Source: CAYPHA01 sp964410215 (GTDB taxonomy: Bacteria; Calditrichota; Calditrichia; Calditrichales; CAYPHA01). From it: a stretch of 64,000 nucleotides of DNA. The stretch spans positions 1-64,000 of the forward strand of contig CAYPHA010000020.1 in assembly GCA_964410215.1 (NCBI GenBank), read 5' to 3'. This document shows, in pieces, positions 27,257 to 35,481 of this stretch. The notes beneath the pieces were generated by a model. The model did not search any database. It saw nothing but the letters and a program-made list of their open reading frames with translations, and was not told the origin of the DNA. A program made the position numbers and the translations under genes. Position 1 is the stretch's first letter; each line of letters begins with the position of its first letter.

Positions 27257-28173
27257 TCCTGCCTCGCGTCTTCATCCAGAACATCAATAAAGAAATCTTC
27301 CAGGGAAATCTTATGAGGAATAACGGCTTCAATGACAATGTTTTCCCGTCTCAGGTGATCGATTAACCGGTTTAGCTGCACGGTATCGGTCACCTTTACC
27401 AGATAAGCACCATCTCCCGGTGTCAAATGAATCCCCTCCTCCGCAGCTTTGCGGATTAAACAAGCGTCATCCCCGTCGATTTTAAGGCGATACTGTTCCT
27501 TCCTGGTGATAAAATCCTCTACCTTACCTTTTTCCAGGAGTTTTCCTGCTTTCAGAATAGCAATCTCGTCGGAAATCAATTCCACTTCGGAAAGGAGATG
27601 TGAATTTAAAAAAATGGTTACACCCTGCTCTTTTAATAAAAGAAGCAGATCGCGGATCTCACGCCGGCCGACGGGATCGATGCCGTCGGTGGGTTCATCC
27701 AGGAACAGGATCCGGGGATGATTGATCAGGGCTTGCGCAATACCGAGACGCTGGAGCATGCCCTTGGAGAACTTACGTATTTTCTGGTGCATCCAGTTCT
27801 CCAGGTGAACCCGTTCCAGGAGCTCAGGGATACGGTCGTGCAACTGCATTTTTGACATCCCGGCCATTTTCCCGTAATAATAGAGGACCTGAAAAGCGCT
27901 CAGGAACTCCGGAAAGCGATGATTCTCCGCCAAATATCCGACTGATGCATGAGATCGGTGCGAGCGGATATCTGTATCCTGTATGCTGGCCGTCCCGCGT
28001 GTCGGCAGGACGATTCCAAGCAGCACTTTGACAAAGGTTGTCTTTCCTGCTCCGTTCGGCCCCAGCAGACTGAATATCTGTCCGGATTCCACCTTCAGGC
28101 TTACATCATCCAGTGCTTTCACCCGACCGTTATTAAAATACCTGGTCAGCCCCATAGTCTCAACAGCGATCAC
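27253..28173 (-). CDS. ABC transporter ATP-binding protein
   Basis: 306 residues from the GTG at 28173, which has AGGAG six bases upstream; an ATG at 28197 in the same frame adds eight residues but has no such site. Walker A GPNGAGKTT, Q-loop at GYLAENHRFPE, signature FSKGMLQRLG, Walker B RILFLDEPTDGIDP and switch LNSHLLSEVE are all present. Long C-terminal part typical of NosF/CcmA-like exporters. Drives the ABC-2 permease that follows. Confidence 0.93.
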   Translation of the reverse strand: MIAVETMGLTRYFNNGRVKALDDVSLKVESGQIFSLLGPNGAGKTTFVKVLLGIVLPTRGTASIQDTDIRSHRSHASVGYLAENHRFPEFLSAFQVLYYYGKMAGMSKMQLHDRIPELLERVHLENWMHQKIRKFSKGMLQRLGIAQALINHPRILFLDEPTDGIDPVGRREIRDLLLLLKEQGVTIFLNSHLLSEVELISDEIAILKAGKLLEKGKVEDFITRKEQYRLKIDGDDACLIRKAAEEGIHLTPGDGAYLVKVTDTVQLNRLIDHLRRENIVIEAVIPHKISLEDFFIDVLDEDARQE

Positions 28174-28249
28174 ATGTTTCTCCTGATTTCTCTTCATTCT
28201 GCTTTACGTAATGTACCGGTCTTTGTTTCTGTATCAAATATTGATTGGA

Positions 28250-28278
28250 TTGCATTGCAGTTTATATTAAATTATAGT
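28250..28278 (+). promoter_or_regulatory. Promoter of the alkaline phosphatase gene
   Basis: TTGCAT, 17 bases, TATAGT, 63 bases before the start codon. Just after it TCCTGC-attta-GCAGGA forms a small hairpin at the expected 5' end of the mRNA. No Pho-box pattern was recognised. Confidence 0.5.
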
Positions 28279-28340
28279 TCCTGCATTTTAGCAGGACTTT
28301 AATTCAGTATACGTAAAAAATAATTATAAAGGAATGGATC

Positions 28341-29657
28341 ATGAAACTATTCAAATCATTGTTTATCATTTTCCTTCTTGCAACCCTTCTGCAGGCAAAA
28401 CCTAAGAATATCATTCTGATGATAAGTGACGGTTGTGGTTATTACCAGGTGGATGCAGCCAGCTTATATCTGTACGGCGAAACCGGCGGTCACGTATTCG
28501 AATCATTTCCTGTTGTCTATGGCATGTCGACCTATTCGGAGAACGGCGCGGGGTATGAATCTGATTCCGCATGGGTATCTTTTGAGTATGTGCTCAGGAA
28601 GCCGACCGATTCCGCCGCCTCAGGTACCGCAATCGCCTGCGGGGAAAAGGCCCCTAACGGCGTTATCAGTGTGGATGACGAGGGAAAGCCCCTTGAAACC
28701 ATTATGGAACGTTCAGAGTCCCTGGGACGCATGACCGGTGTTGTTACCAGTGTACCGCTGAGCCATGCAACGCCTGCCGCATTTGCTGCCCATAACGTCA
28801 GCCGCAATAATTATGAAGCCATTGCCCGGCAAATGTTCACGGAAAGCAAACTGGATGTCATCATGGGCTGCGGAAATCCTTATTACGATGATGACGGCAA
28901 TGTTACCAAGTTGCTGGAATTCAAATATGTTGGTGGCAGGGAAACCTGGAAAGCGCTCGAGGAAGGAGAGCTCGGTAACGATGCCGACGGCGATGGCCAG
29001 ACCGATACATGGACGCTCATTCAGGAACGGGAGGATTTTCAGAATCTCATGACCGGAGAAACACCGAAACGGTTGGCCGGTATACCGGAAGTACGTTCCA
29101 CCCTGCAGCAGAAGCGCAGCGGTGACGGCACGGCCGCACCTTATGAAGTACCCCTGCACGAAACCATACCGACTCTCACCGAAATGACACGCGCCGCCAT
29201 TAATGTTTTATCAGCAGATCCTGATGGATTCACACTGATGATCGAAGGAGGCGCCGTCGACTGGGCCGGGCATGCCAACCAGATCGGACGGAATATCGAA
29301 GAAGAAGTCGATTTTGCAAACAGCGTTCAGGCCGTTGTCGATTGGGTTGAACAGAACAGTTCCTGGGAAGAAACATTGCTCATCGTCACCGCCGACCATG
29401 AAACGGGCTACCTGACCGGCCCCGGTTCCGGCGGTAAACAACCGGTCTGGAATCCCCTTGTTAATAAGGGCAAAGGCGTCGTTCCGGGCGTGGAATGGCA
29501 CAGCGGTGGTCATACCAATTCGCTTGTACCCTTTTATGCCAAGGGTGAAGGCAGTACGCTTTTCGCCGATTATGCAAAAAAGGATGATCCGGTACGCGGT
29601 AAATACCTGGATAACACAGATATCGGTAAAGGCATCAAAAAACTGCTGAAAAAATAA
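28341..29657 (+). CDS. Alkaline phosphatase
   Basis: 438 residues with signal peptide (KLFKSLFIIFLLATLLQA). Metal and catalytic motifs of the PhoA superfamily: ILMISDGCG, nucleophile Ser91 in PTDSAASGTAIACG, SHATPAAFAAHNVSR, EGGAVDWAGHAN, VTADHETG and the C-terminal WHSGGHTNSLVPFYAKG. Hydrolyses phosphate monoesters in the periplasm, with zinc and magnesium. Good ribosome site (AAAGGA). The GH92 remnant lies beyond its terminator. Confidence 0.94.
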   Translation: MKLFKSLFIIFLLATLLQAKPKNIILMISDGCGYYQVDAASLYLYGETGGHVFESFPVVYGMSTYSENGAGYESDSAWVSFEYVLRKPTDSAASGTAIACGEKAPNGVISVDDEGKPLETIMERSESLGRMTGVVTSVPLSHATPAAFAAHNVSRNNYEAIARQMFTESKLDVIMGCGNPYYDDDGNVTKLLEFKYVGGRETWKALEEGELGNDADGDGQTDTWTLIQEREDFQNLMTGETPKRLAGIPEVRSTLQQKRSGDGTAAPYEVPLHETIPTLTEMTRAAINVLSADPDGFTLMIEGGAVDWAGHANQIGRNIEEEVDFANSVQAVVDWVEQNSSWEETLLIVTADHETGYLTGPGSGGKQPVWNPLVNKGKGVVPGVEWHSGGHTNSLVPFYAKGEGSTLFADYAKKDDPVRGKYLDNTDIGKGIKKLLKK

Positions 29658-29725
29658 GTCGCGGATCTCTCTTTTGAGCGCGTCATTGATTTCAATATAA
29701 CCCGTTTCACAGGTTACTGATTACT

Positions 29726-29772
29726 ACGGTACCGGTCATCAGTCCGATAACGACCACCGGTGCCGTTTTTTT
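29726..29772 (+). terminator. Terminator of the alkaline phosphatase gene
   Basis: ACGGTACCGGT pairs with ACCGGTGCCGT (one G-T pair) and is followed by seven T. The loop is 19 bases. Its right arm touches the end of the GH92 remnant. Confidence 0.8.
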
Positions 29773-30091
29773 ATGGCCTGTTTGTGTTCGCTGTTCCCGA
29801 ACGGATTTCAAGCAAACCGCCGTTCACAATATCCCAGTGATCGATAAAATAGCCCTCGAAGGGTAAACGGTTATGTTTCATAGAAGTGATATTTCCTTCC
29901 CCTAAGGATAGAGAATGTCCGGTTCATTCGTCATATCGAACAGTTCAGGGATGTGTGGCACCGTAGTTGGTCGTACCAATAAAAGGATTGACATAGTCCG
30001 TCAGTCCTGCATGTAACCCGGGACGACCTGAAACGGACAGGATGAAGACCAAAAGAAAGACAGAATTTAATCGAAGAAGACGCATAAACAT
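29771..30091 (-). pseudogene. GH92 alpha-mannosidase remnant (large internal deletion, frame breaks)
   Basis: Minus-strand translation gives three collinear pieces of a GH92 enzyme. (1) 30091-29945: ATG, signal peptide, then LTDYVNPFIGTTNYGATHP and a stop; DYVNPFIGT is the usual GH92 start. (2) about 29950-29902, another frame: IPELFDMTNEPDILYP then a stop; NEPD is a GH92 C-terminal-half motif. (3) 29881-29771: FEGYFIDHWDIVNGGLLEIRSG, matching the last strands. Around 600 or more codons are missing. Family order supports one deleted gene; GH92 enzymes trim mannose from glycans. Assigned from motif memory. Confidence 0.68.
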
Positions 30092-30183
30092 GTGCAATAT
30101 GCCTTTTAAATTACGTGGTATATTTAATCTGACCTCTAGGGTATTAAACCTATTGAATTACCGGCAAATGTTCAATGAAAGAG

Positions 30184-30212
30184 CAAAAAAAAAGCCCTCC
30201 GAAGGAGGGCTT
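30184..30212 (-). terminator. Terminator of the nine-haem cytochrome gene
   Basis: On the minus strand GCCCTCC-ttc-GGAGGGC is followed by nine T, 23 bases after the stop codon. Confidence 0.92.
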
Positions 30213-30234
30213 AAGTAATCGCGTTACGGTTACA

Positions 30235-31974
30235 TCAGAATCGAACAACAGCTCTTTCATTGGACCGGAGTAAAGCGGCCATGGAAACTTTACCCATACC
30301 GGCTTCCAGGTGAAGGATTGATTGCTGCAGGAGCTGAACGGTATATTCCGGGTTATGAATACCATGGCTTCCATCGGATTCGACGAAGACCAGGTTAAAT
30401 CCGCCTTCGCGTAACCAGATATTTTCCGGTTTCTGTGATCCGTCAGCGAGTGTGTCATTCATGGTTTCGGACAATGCAGTCTCGATACTGCCGCCGCTTC
30501 CGGTCGTATCCAGTCCGGCTTCCACCAGGGTTTCTTCCAGCTTGTGCATCAGGCCCATAACTTCGACCATGAGGCCCTCTGCAGATCCGTCACCGTCGAA
30601 ATCATTACTGGCCATGATATCACTGAAATCATCGATATCGCCGTGACAGACGGCACAGGCTTCCACGGTCGCTTCAAAACTGTGACCGGTATCCGTCGCC
30701 TCAGGATCGGCACCCGAAAAAGGAATCGAATTCATATGGCAGGACACACAACCGTCTTCGATGACATAATGGTTGGTGAATTTTCCGGTAAATTCAAAAT
30801 CATTCAGATTTTCATACCCGGTAACTCCCGCAAGCATATCGCCCTGAGGGGAGCCGTGCGGGCCAAAGTGTGCATATCCCGTCTCAATCTGCGTATCCGC
30901 GGAACGACGGGCATGATGGCAGTGCACACAGAGCTGACCGGTGCCGGCCACCTGTAAGTTATGACTTTCCGCATTCGCTTCCACAGAGGGAACATCTTCG
31001 AGCGTACGCAACTGATACGCATTTTCATTACTGTGCGGATCATGGCATGCGCTACAGGAAACATTACCGGCGTCATCCGGCTGGAAACCAATCCGGTTGG
31101 CAAATTCAGCATCATATTCTGAGATAAATCCGGTACCGCTGTGACAGGGCTGACAGTATGCCCTGGCAGCCGCACCGTGAGCCGCTTCGTTCGGATCAAA
31201 ATTATGGCCGGCAGCCAGCCAGTCACGTGAGAACGGATGATGATCGCCTGAATGGCAGGTAATACAGTTATCTGACGTATAGTCTACCATGACAGCCGAT
31301 TCTTCCCCGGGATGACCGGATCCGGGGCCGTGACAGCTTTCGCATTGTACATTGCGGTATAATTCGATCGGCGCATCATCATATCCGCCGTCTCCGGCAA
31401 TTTCAGCGAAATCGACCGTATGGCAGCGGTTGCAATAGGGTGCGGGATGATCACTTGACTGCAAACCGGCCCAGGCATGGGCGTGCCCGGTCTCAGCCCA
31501 GCCTTCGCTGGTCGCAGAGTGGCATTGCACACAGCCTTCGCCGCCAACATAGTAATTATCTGCCGTGGGAGCATACATGCCAACACCGATATTCCGTTTA
31601 CCAATTCCGATATAGGTTCCGTCCGTCGCATGCACCGAAACCATATAGGTACCCGCTTCTTCCGGGGCCATCCAGGTTACCGTGTCCCCTTCCGATTTAT
31701 CAAATTCGCCTCCGGTGGCAAACCATCTCAGGGTAATATCCCCGACATTGCTTTCCTTGGTAAAGTCTGCGGTCAGTGTGATATGCCCGGCAACACCGAT
31801 TGAATCCGGATCGGCCTTGATATCATTGACGACCACGGGGATGATTTCCACATCCACGGTTACGGTATCATGGACGACCACTTCCACGATCTTTTCCTTC
31901 TCCTCTTCACAACCGATGAACAGAAAGGAAAGGAAAAGGACTGCCAGAAGCAGTGCAGTAATTGATTTAAACAT
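30235..31974 (-). CDS. Nine-haem c-type cytochrome lipoprotein
   Basis: 579 residues, lipobox FIGC. Residues about 30-130 form an Ig-like beta domain (VNDIKADPDSIGVAGHITLT, APEEAGTYMVSVHATDG). Nine CxxCH motifs follow: CVQCH, CNRCH, CESCH, CITCH, CQPCH, CSACH, CVHCH, CVSCH, CAVCH. The end DGSHGIHNPEYTVQLLQQSI is seen in NrfA-like and other respiratory multihaem proteins. It should carry electrons at the outer face of the inner membrane or on the outer membrane; the acceptor is not evident. It begins 20 bases after the receiver gene that follows a sigma-54 promoter. Confidence 0.92.
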   Translation of the reverse strand: MFKSITALLLAVLFLSFLFIGCEEEKEKIVEVVVHDTVTVDVEIIPVVVNDIKADPDSIGVAGHITLTADFTKESNVGDITLRWFATGGEFDKSEGDTVTWMAPEEAGTYMVSVHATDGTYIGIGKRNIGVGMYAPTADNYYVGGEGCVQCHSATSEGWAETGHAHAWAGLQSSDHPAPYCNRCHTVDFAEIAGDGGYDDAPIELYRNVQCESCHGPGSGHPGEESAVMVDYTSDNCITCHSGDHHPFSRDWLAAGHNFDPNEAAHGAAARAYCQPCHSGTGFISEYDAEFANRIGFQPDDAGNVSCSACHDPHSNENAYQLRTLEDVPSVEANAESHNLQVAGTGQLCVHCHHARRSADTQIETGYAHFGPHGSPQGDMLAGVTGYENLNDFEFTGKFTNHYVIEDGCVSCHMNSIPFSGADPEATDTGHSFEATVEACAVCHGDIDDFSDIMASNDFDGDGSAEGLMVEVMGLMHKLEETLVEAGLDTTGSGGSIETALSETMNDTLADGSQKPENIWLREGGFNLVFVESDGSHGIHNPEYTVQLLQQSILHLEAGMGKVSMAALLRSNERAVVRF

Positions 31975-31994
31975 ATAAGTTCCTCCTCTTTTGG

Positions 31995-32375
31995 TTAGGA
32001 ATGTTGTGTCATTTGAAAAACAGATTGCAATGAATCCGTCAGTTCATTCTGGTTAAAGGGTTTAATGGCATAATAATGAATATCGAGCGGCGTAATGGCC
32101 CGGCCGAGTTCAATACTGTCATCAGATGTGACAAAGACAATACGGATGTGCCGGTTTACCCTCCGGATTGACCGGATCAAATGCTCCGAATCGGGACGCG
32201 TATAGTCATCATCGATCAGAAGCAGGTTCGGATTGGAAGAGCATACCATGGACATGATGTCCAGCGCCGTACCGTCTTTTTCATCGAAAATCTGAACTTT
32301 ATCCTCCGCAACATAGGATATCGATTGGATACTTTCTATCAGGTTTTTGTCATCCGACGCAATAAATACTCTCAT
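31995..32375 (-). CDS. Single-domain response-regulator receiver protein
   Basis: 126 residues, CheY-like. Acidic pair near the start (ASDDK), Asp cluster 55-57 at the phosphorylation position (NLLLIDDDYT), Thr in IRIVFVTSDD and Lys in YYAIKPF. No output domain. First gene of the unit that ends with the nine-haem cytochrome. It may be a phosphate sink or partner for the kinase encoded divergently. Confidence 0.87.
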   Translation of the reverse strand: MRVFIASDDKNLIESIQSISYVAEDKVQIFDEKDGTALDIMSMVCSSNPNLLLIDDDYTRPDSEHLIRSIRRVNRHIRIVFVTSDDSIELGRAITPLDIHYYAIKPFNQNELTDSLQSVFQMTQHS

Positions 32376-32390
32376 AACGCATATGCTTAT

Positions 32391-32406
32391 TGCAAACCGG
32401 GTGCCA
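32391..32406 (-). promoter_or_regulatory. Sigma-54 (-24/-12) promoter for receiver-cytochrome unit
   Basis: Minus strand reads TGGCAC-CCGGT-TTGCA, an exact match to TGGCAC-N5-TTGC with GG and GC ten bases apart. Transcription should start near 32380, only a few bases before the ATG at 32375. An NtrC-type activator is encoded about 1.7 kb away on the other strand. Confidence 0.8.
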
Positions 32407-32484
32407 AAACAAAATAAAGGAAGCTAACCATATGTAATTATTGATGTAAAATAAAAATTAAAAAATAAAAAATCCTGGGAACGA

Positions 32485-32538
32485 CTGTGATTTCTGTGAC
32501 CTCTGTGTCCCATTGTCGCATTCATGTCGCACCCTGTG
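32485..32538. promoter_or_regulatory. Phased repeats, candidate activator (UAS) sites
   Basis: CTGTG occurs at 32485, 32494 and 32503 (period nine) and again at 32534; TGTCGCA occurs at 32514 and 32525 (period 11). They lie 80-150 bases upstream of the sigma-54 promoter, where NtrC-type activators bind, and about 80-130 bases before the kinase gene. Confidence 0.45.
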
Positions 32539-32615
32539 AGATTTTATCATAATAAATTTGAACAGGCAGCCGGTTCGGTTTTATATTGACCCTTATTTAA
32601 ACAGGGAAAACGAAT

Positions 32616-34103
32616 ATGTTCAGGACACTCAAAAACAAATTTGTCTACATAACACTTCTGCTGATTCTGTTCAGTGTTGGCACACCCACGACTTTCCTGA
32701 TCCTCCAGTTCCGAAAAAACTTTGAGCAGCGGTCCGTTGTCATGCTGGAAACCACGATGGATGTACTCTATAACGGCGTGATCAATATGATGATGATCGG
32801 AAATGAGAAAAATATTCAGCATATACTCGATAACCTTGCTCTGAATAACAACATTTCCCATATCCGCATCTTCAATGAAAGCGGGCTAATAAGCCACAGT
32901 TCGAATAGAGATGAAGCCGGGAAGAATATCAAAGAACTGTCTCCGGGACATATAAATTTTTCAGAACTGGATGAAAAAACCATTAATATGCTGAATAACC
33001 GCTCGACCTTCTCACTCAATATTCCCGTGCGCAATGAACAGCGTTGCTATTCCTGTCATGGCGATGCGAAAAACCTGGCATTTCTCGATATAGACACCAA
33101 TCTGACCAGAGCGGAGACCCATTTTTTTACCGGTTCCCTGCATATGGTTTTCCTGGGCATCTTCATGATCGGCCTTTTGGGATTCGGATTCTATATGTTC
33201 TTCTGTCATTATATCAATAAACCGCTTCAGAATTTCAGAGCCGCCATGGAACGGGTCCGGATGGGCGATCTCAACGCCCGGCTGCCGGCCGAAAAAGAAG
33301 ATGAGTTCGGTATTATCCAGAATCATTTCAATCAGATGGTCTCCGAACTGCAGGAATCGAAGCAGCATATCGAGGAACTTCATTTTGAACAATTGAAACG
33401 GGCCGACAAACTGGTAACCCTTGGTGAACTGGCGGCTGAAATGGCCCATGAAATTAATAATCCGGTAGGCATCATTCAGTCTCAGGCCGATTTTCTTAAC
33501 CTGGAGATGAACGAACAAACGGGTCTGAAGAGATATTCTGAAGAAATTAACATCATTCTCTCTCATGTGGACAAGATTTCCAAAATCACCAAAAACATAC
33601 TGAAATACAGTAAAAAACTGCCAACGGATTTTAAAACGTTTAATTTACTGGAACCGTTACACAGTGCCCTTGAAATCCTCGAGCCCCGTTTCCGCCGGAA
33701 CGGAATAACCATCAAGCGGGAACTCCCCGTTGAACCGATAGCTATCGTAGGCGATCCGCTTCAGATCGAACAGGTATTCACAAATCTGTTCAATAACGCC
33801 GTCGATGCCATGGAAGAGGAAGGTACGTTATATATCACTGTTCGAAAGCCGTCAGACCGAATGACGGAAGTGGTTATAAGGGATACCGGGACGGGTATGG
33901 ATGCGCATACACTCGAAAATATATTTACACCATTCTATACAACCAAACCCGGAATAAAAGGAACCGGACTTGGTTTGTATATCGTAAAAAATATTTGTAA
34001 AAACCACAAAGCTGAAATCAGCTGCGAAAGTACACAGGGGAAGGGATCAACCTTTACTATTGTACTCGGGAGTCATACGCGTGAGGAAAATTCTACTCAT
34101 TGA
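32616..34103 (+). CDS. Sensor histidine kinase with a periplasmic c-type haem motif
   Basis: 495 residues. Membrane helices at about 8-32 and 176-198 flank a periplasmic domain with CYSCH (Cys144, Cys147, His148), a covalent haem c site next to the second helix. HAMP-like segment (NKPLQNFRAAMERVRMGDL), HisKA with His278 in AAEMAHEINNPVG, and HATPase_c with N box FNNAVDA, G1 DTGTGM and G2 GTGLGLYIV. It likely senses redox state, O2 or NO through the haem. The regulator gene overlaps its end by 23 bases. Confidence 0.92.
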   Translation: MFRTLKNKFVYITLLLILFSVGTPTTFLILQFRKNFEQRSVVMLETTMDVLYNGVINMMMIGNEKNIQHILDNLALNNNISHIRIFNESGLISHSSNRDEAGKNIKELSPGHINFSELDEKTINMLNNRSTFSLNIPVRNEQRCYSCHGDAKNLAFLDIDTNLTRAETHFFTGSLHMVFLGIFMIGLLGFGFYMFFCHYINKPLQNFRAAMERVRMGDLNARLPAEKEDEFGIIQNHFNQMVSELQESKQHIEELHFEQLKRADKLVTLGELAAEMAHEINNPVGIIQSQADFLNLEMNEQTGLKRYSEEINIILSHVDKISKITKNILKYSKKLPTDFKTFNLLEPLHSALEILEPRFRRNGITIKRELPVEPIAIVGDPLQIEQVFTNLFNNAVDAMEEEGTLYITVRKPSDRMTEVVIRDTGTGMDAHTLENIFTPFYTTKPGIKGTGLGLYIVKNICKNHKAEISCESTQGKGSTFTIVLGSHTREENSTH

Positions 34104-35463
34104 TGATGAAAAAGATATGCTGAACGGATTGAAAAAAATCCTTTCGCATCGTAAAAACTTCGATATTTATATAGAAAATAACGCCCGGAATGCGCTGGAA
34201 CGCGTTTCGAATGAACGTTTTGATATCATCATTTCCGACCTCAAAATGGAAGAGGTGTCCGGAATTGAGATTCTGAAAACCGCCCTGAGCGCTTATGCCG
34301 ATTCCACCATTATCATGATGTCGGGTTACGGCACAATCGAGGCCAGTGTAGAAGCCATGCGTGAAGGGGCCTTCGATTTCATAGAAAAACCGTTTACATC
34401 TCAGAAGTTATTTGAATGTATCGACAGGGCACTTTCCCGTTCATCCCGTGAAGAGATACTGCAGGAGGAGCGCGACACGTCATCTCAAATATCCGGCATC
34501 GTTTACCGGAGCGAACAGATGTCCGGGATATTGAAACTGGTCAGCAAGGTAGCCCCGGGAAATATGAATGTTTTGATAACCGGAGAAAGTGGTACCGGAA
34601 AGGAGATTATCGCCCGGGCCATACACCGGTTGTCAAAACGCAGCCATAATCCCTTCATTCCGGTTAACTGCGGCACCCTGCCCGAAAACCTGTTCGAGAG
34701 TGAATTATTCGGACACGAAAAAGGCTCGTTCACCGGCGCGTTGAAAACCAAACCCGGTCTTCTTGAATTTGCCAACAGCGGTACGTTTTTCTTCGATGAG
34801 ATTGGAGAGATGGGGCTGAATTTACAGGTTAAGCTCTTGCGCATGCTGGAAGAACACAAGATACGGCGTATCGGCGGCAAACATGAAATTAAAATCGATG
34901 TAAGGATTATCGCAGCGACCAATCGAAATCTGGAACAGTTAATCCATGAAAAGAAATTCAGGGAGGACCTTTACTACCGTCTTAATACCATTCTCATCAC
35001 GATTCCACCATTACGGGAAAGGCCCGATGATATTCTTCCTCTGGCTCATCATTTCCTGGCCCATCTCAACGAAACGGACGACAAGAATATCAGTGGATTT
35101 TCCAGCGCCGCCTCCGATGCTCTGATGCATTATCACTGGCCGGGAAATGTCAGGGAATTGCAGAATATTATCCAGCGGGCCTATGTGTTGAGTTCAACCC
35201 GGATCATTCAACTCCCGGAATTGCCCCTGGCGGAAGCCCAGAAAAATCTGGCCGTCGATGATGAACTGTTCCGGCTGCCGTTTAAGGAAGCCAAAGAGAA
35301 AATTCTGGACAGGTTTGAAGTCGAATATTTAACCCATTACCTGAGAAAAAACAGGGGAAATATATCCCAGACGGCACTCGAATGCGGTCTGGACCGTCGC
35401 AGCATTCACCGGCTTATCAATAAATACGATATCGTTTTTGATTCTTTCGATAGCAGGCAATAA
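34081..35463 (+). CDS. NtrC-family sigma-54-dependent response regulator
   Basis: 460 residues from the GTG at 34081 with GGGAG upstream; it overlaps the kinase gene. Receiver domain with phospho-acceptor Asp53 (IIISDLKM) and Lys in FIEKPF; AAA+ domain with Walker A GESGTGKE, the sigma-54 contact loop written GSFTGAL instead of GAFTGA, Walker B FFFDEIGEM and GNVRELQNI; C-terminal Fis-type helix-turn-helix (NISQTALECGLDRRSIHRL). It opens sigma-54 promoters and is the natural activator of the promoter at 32391-32406. Confidence 0.94.
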   Translation: MRKILLIDDEKDMLNGLKKILSHRKNFDIYIENNARNALERVSNERFDIIISDLKMEEVSGIEILKTALSAYADSTIIMMSGYGTIEASVEAMREGAFDFIEKPFTSQKLFECIDRALSRSSREEILQEERDTSSQISGIVYRSEQMSGILKLVSKVAPGNMNVLITGESGTGKEIIARAIHRLSKRSHNPFIPVNCGTLPENLFESELFGHEKGSFTGALKTKPGLLEFANSGTFFFDEIGEMGLNLQVKLLRMLEEHKIRRIGGKHEIKIDVRIIAATNRNLEQLIHEKKFREDLYYRLNTILITIPPLRERPDDILPLAHHFLAHLNETDDKNISGFSSAASDALMHYHWPGNVRELQNIIQRAYVLSSTRIIQLPELPLAEAQKNLAVDDELFRLPFKEAKEKILDRFEVEYLTHYLRKNRGNISQTALECGLDRRSIHRLINKYDIVFDSFDSRQ

Positions 35464-35481
35464 TCAATCAGGAGAACTGAC

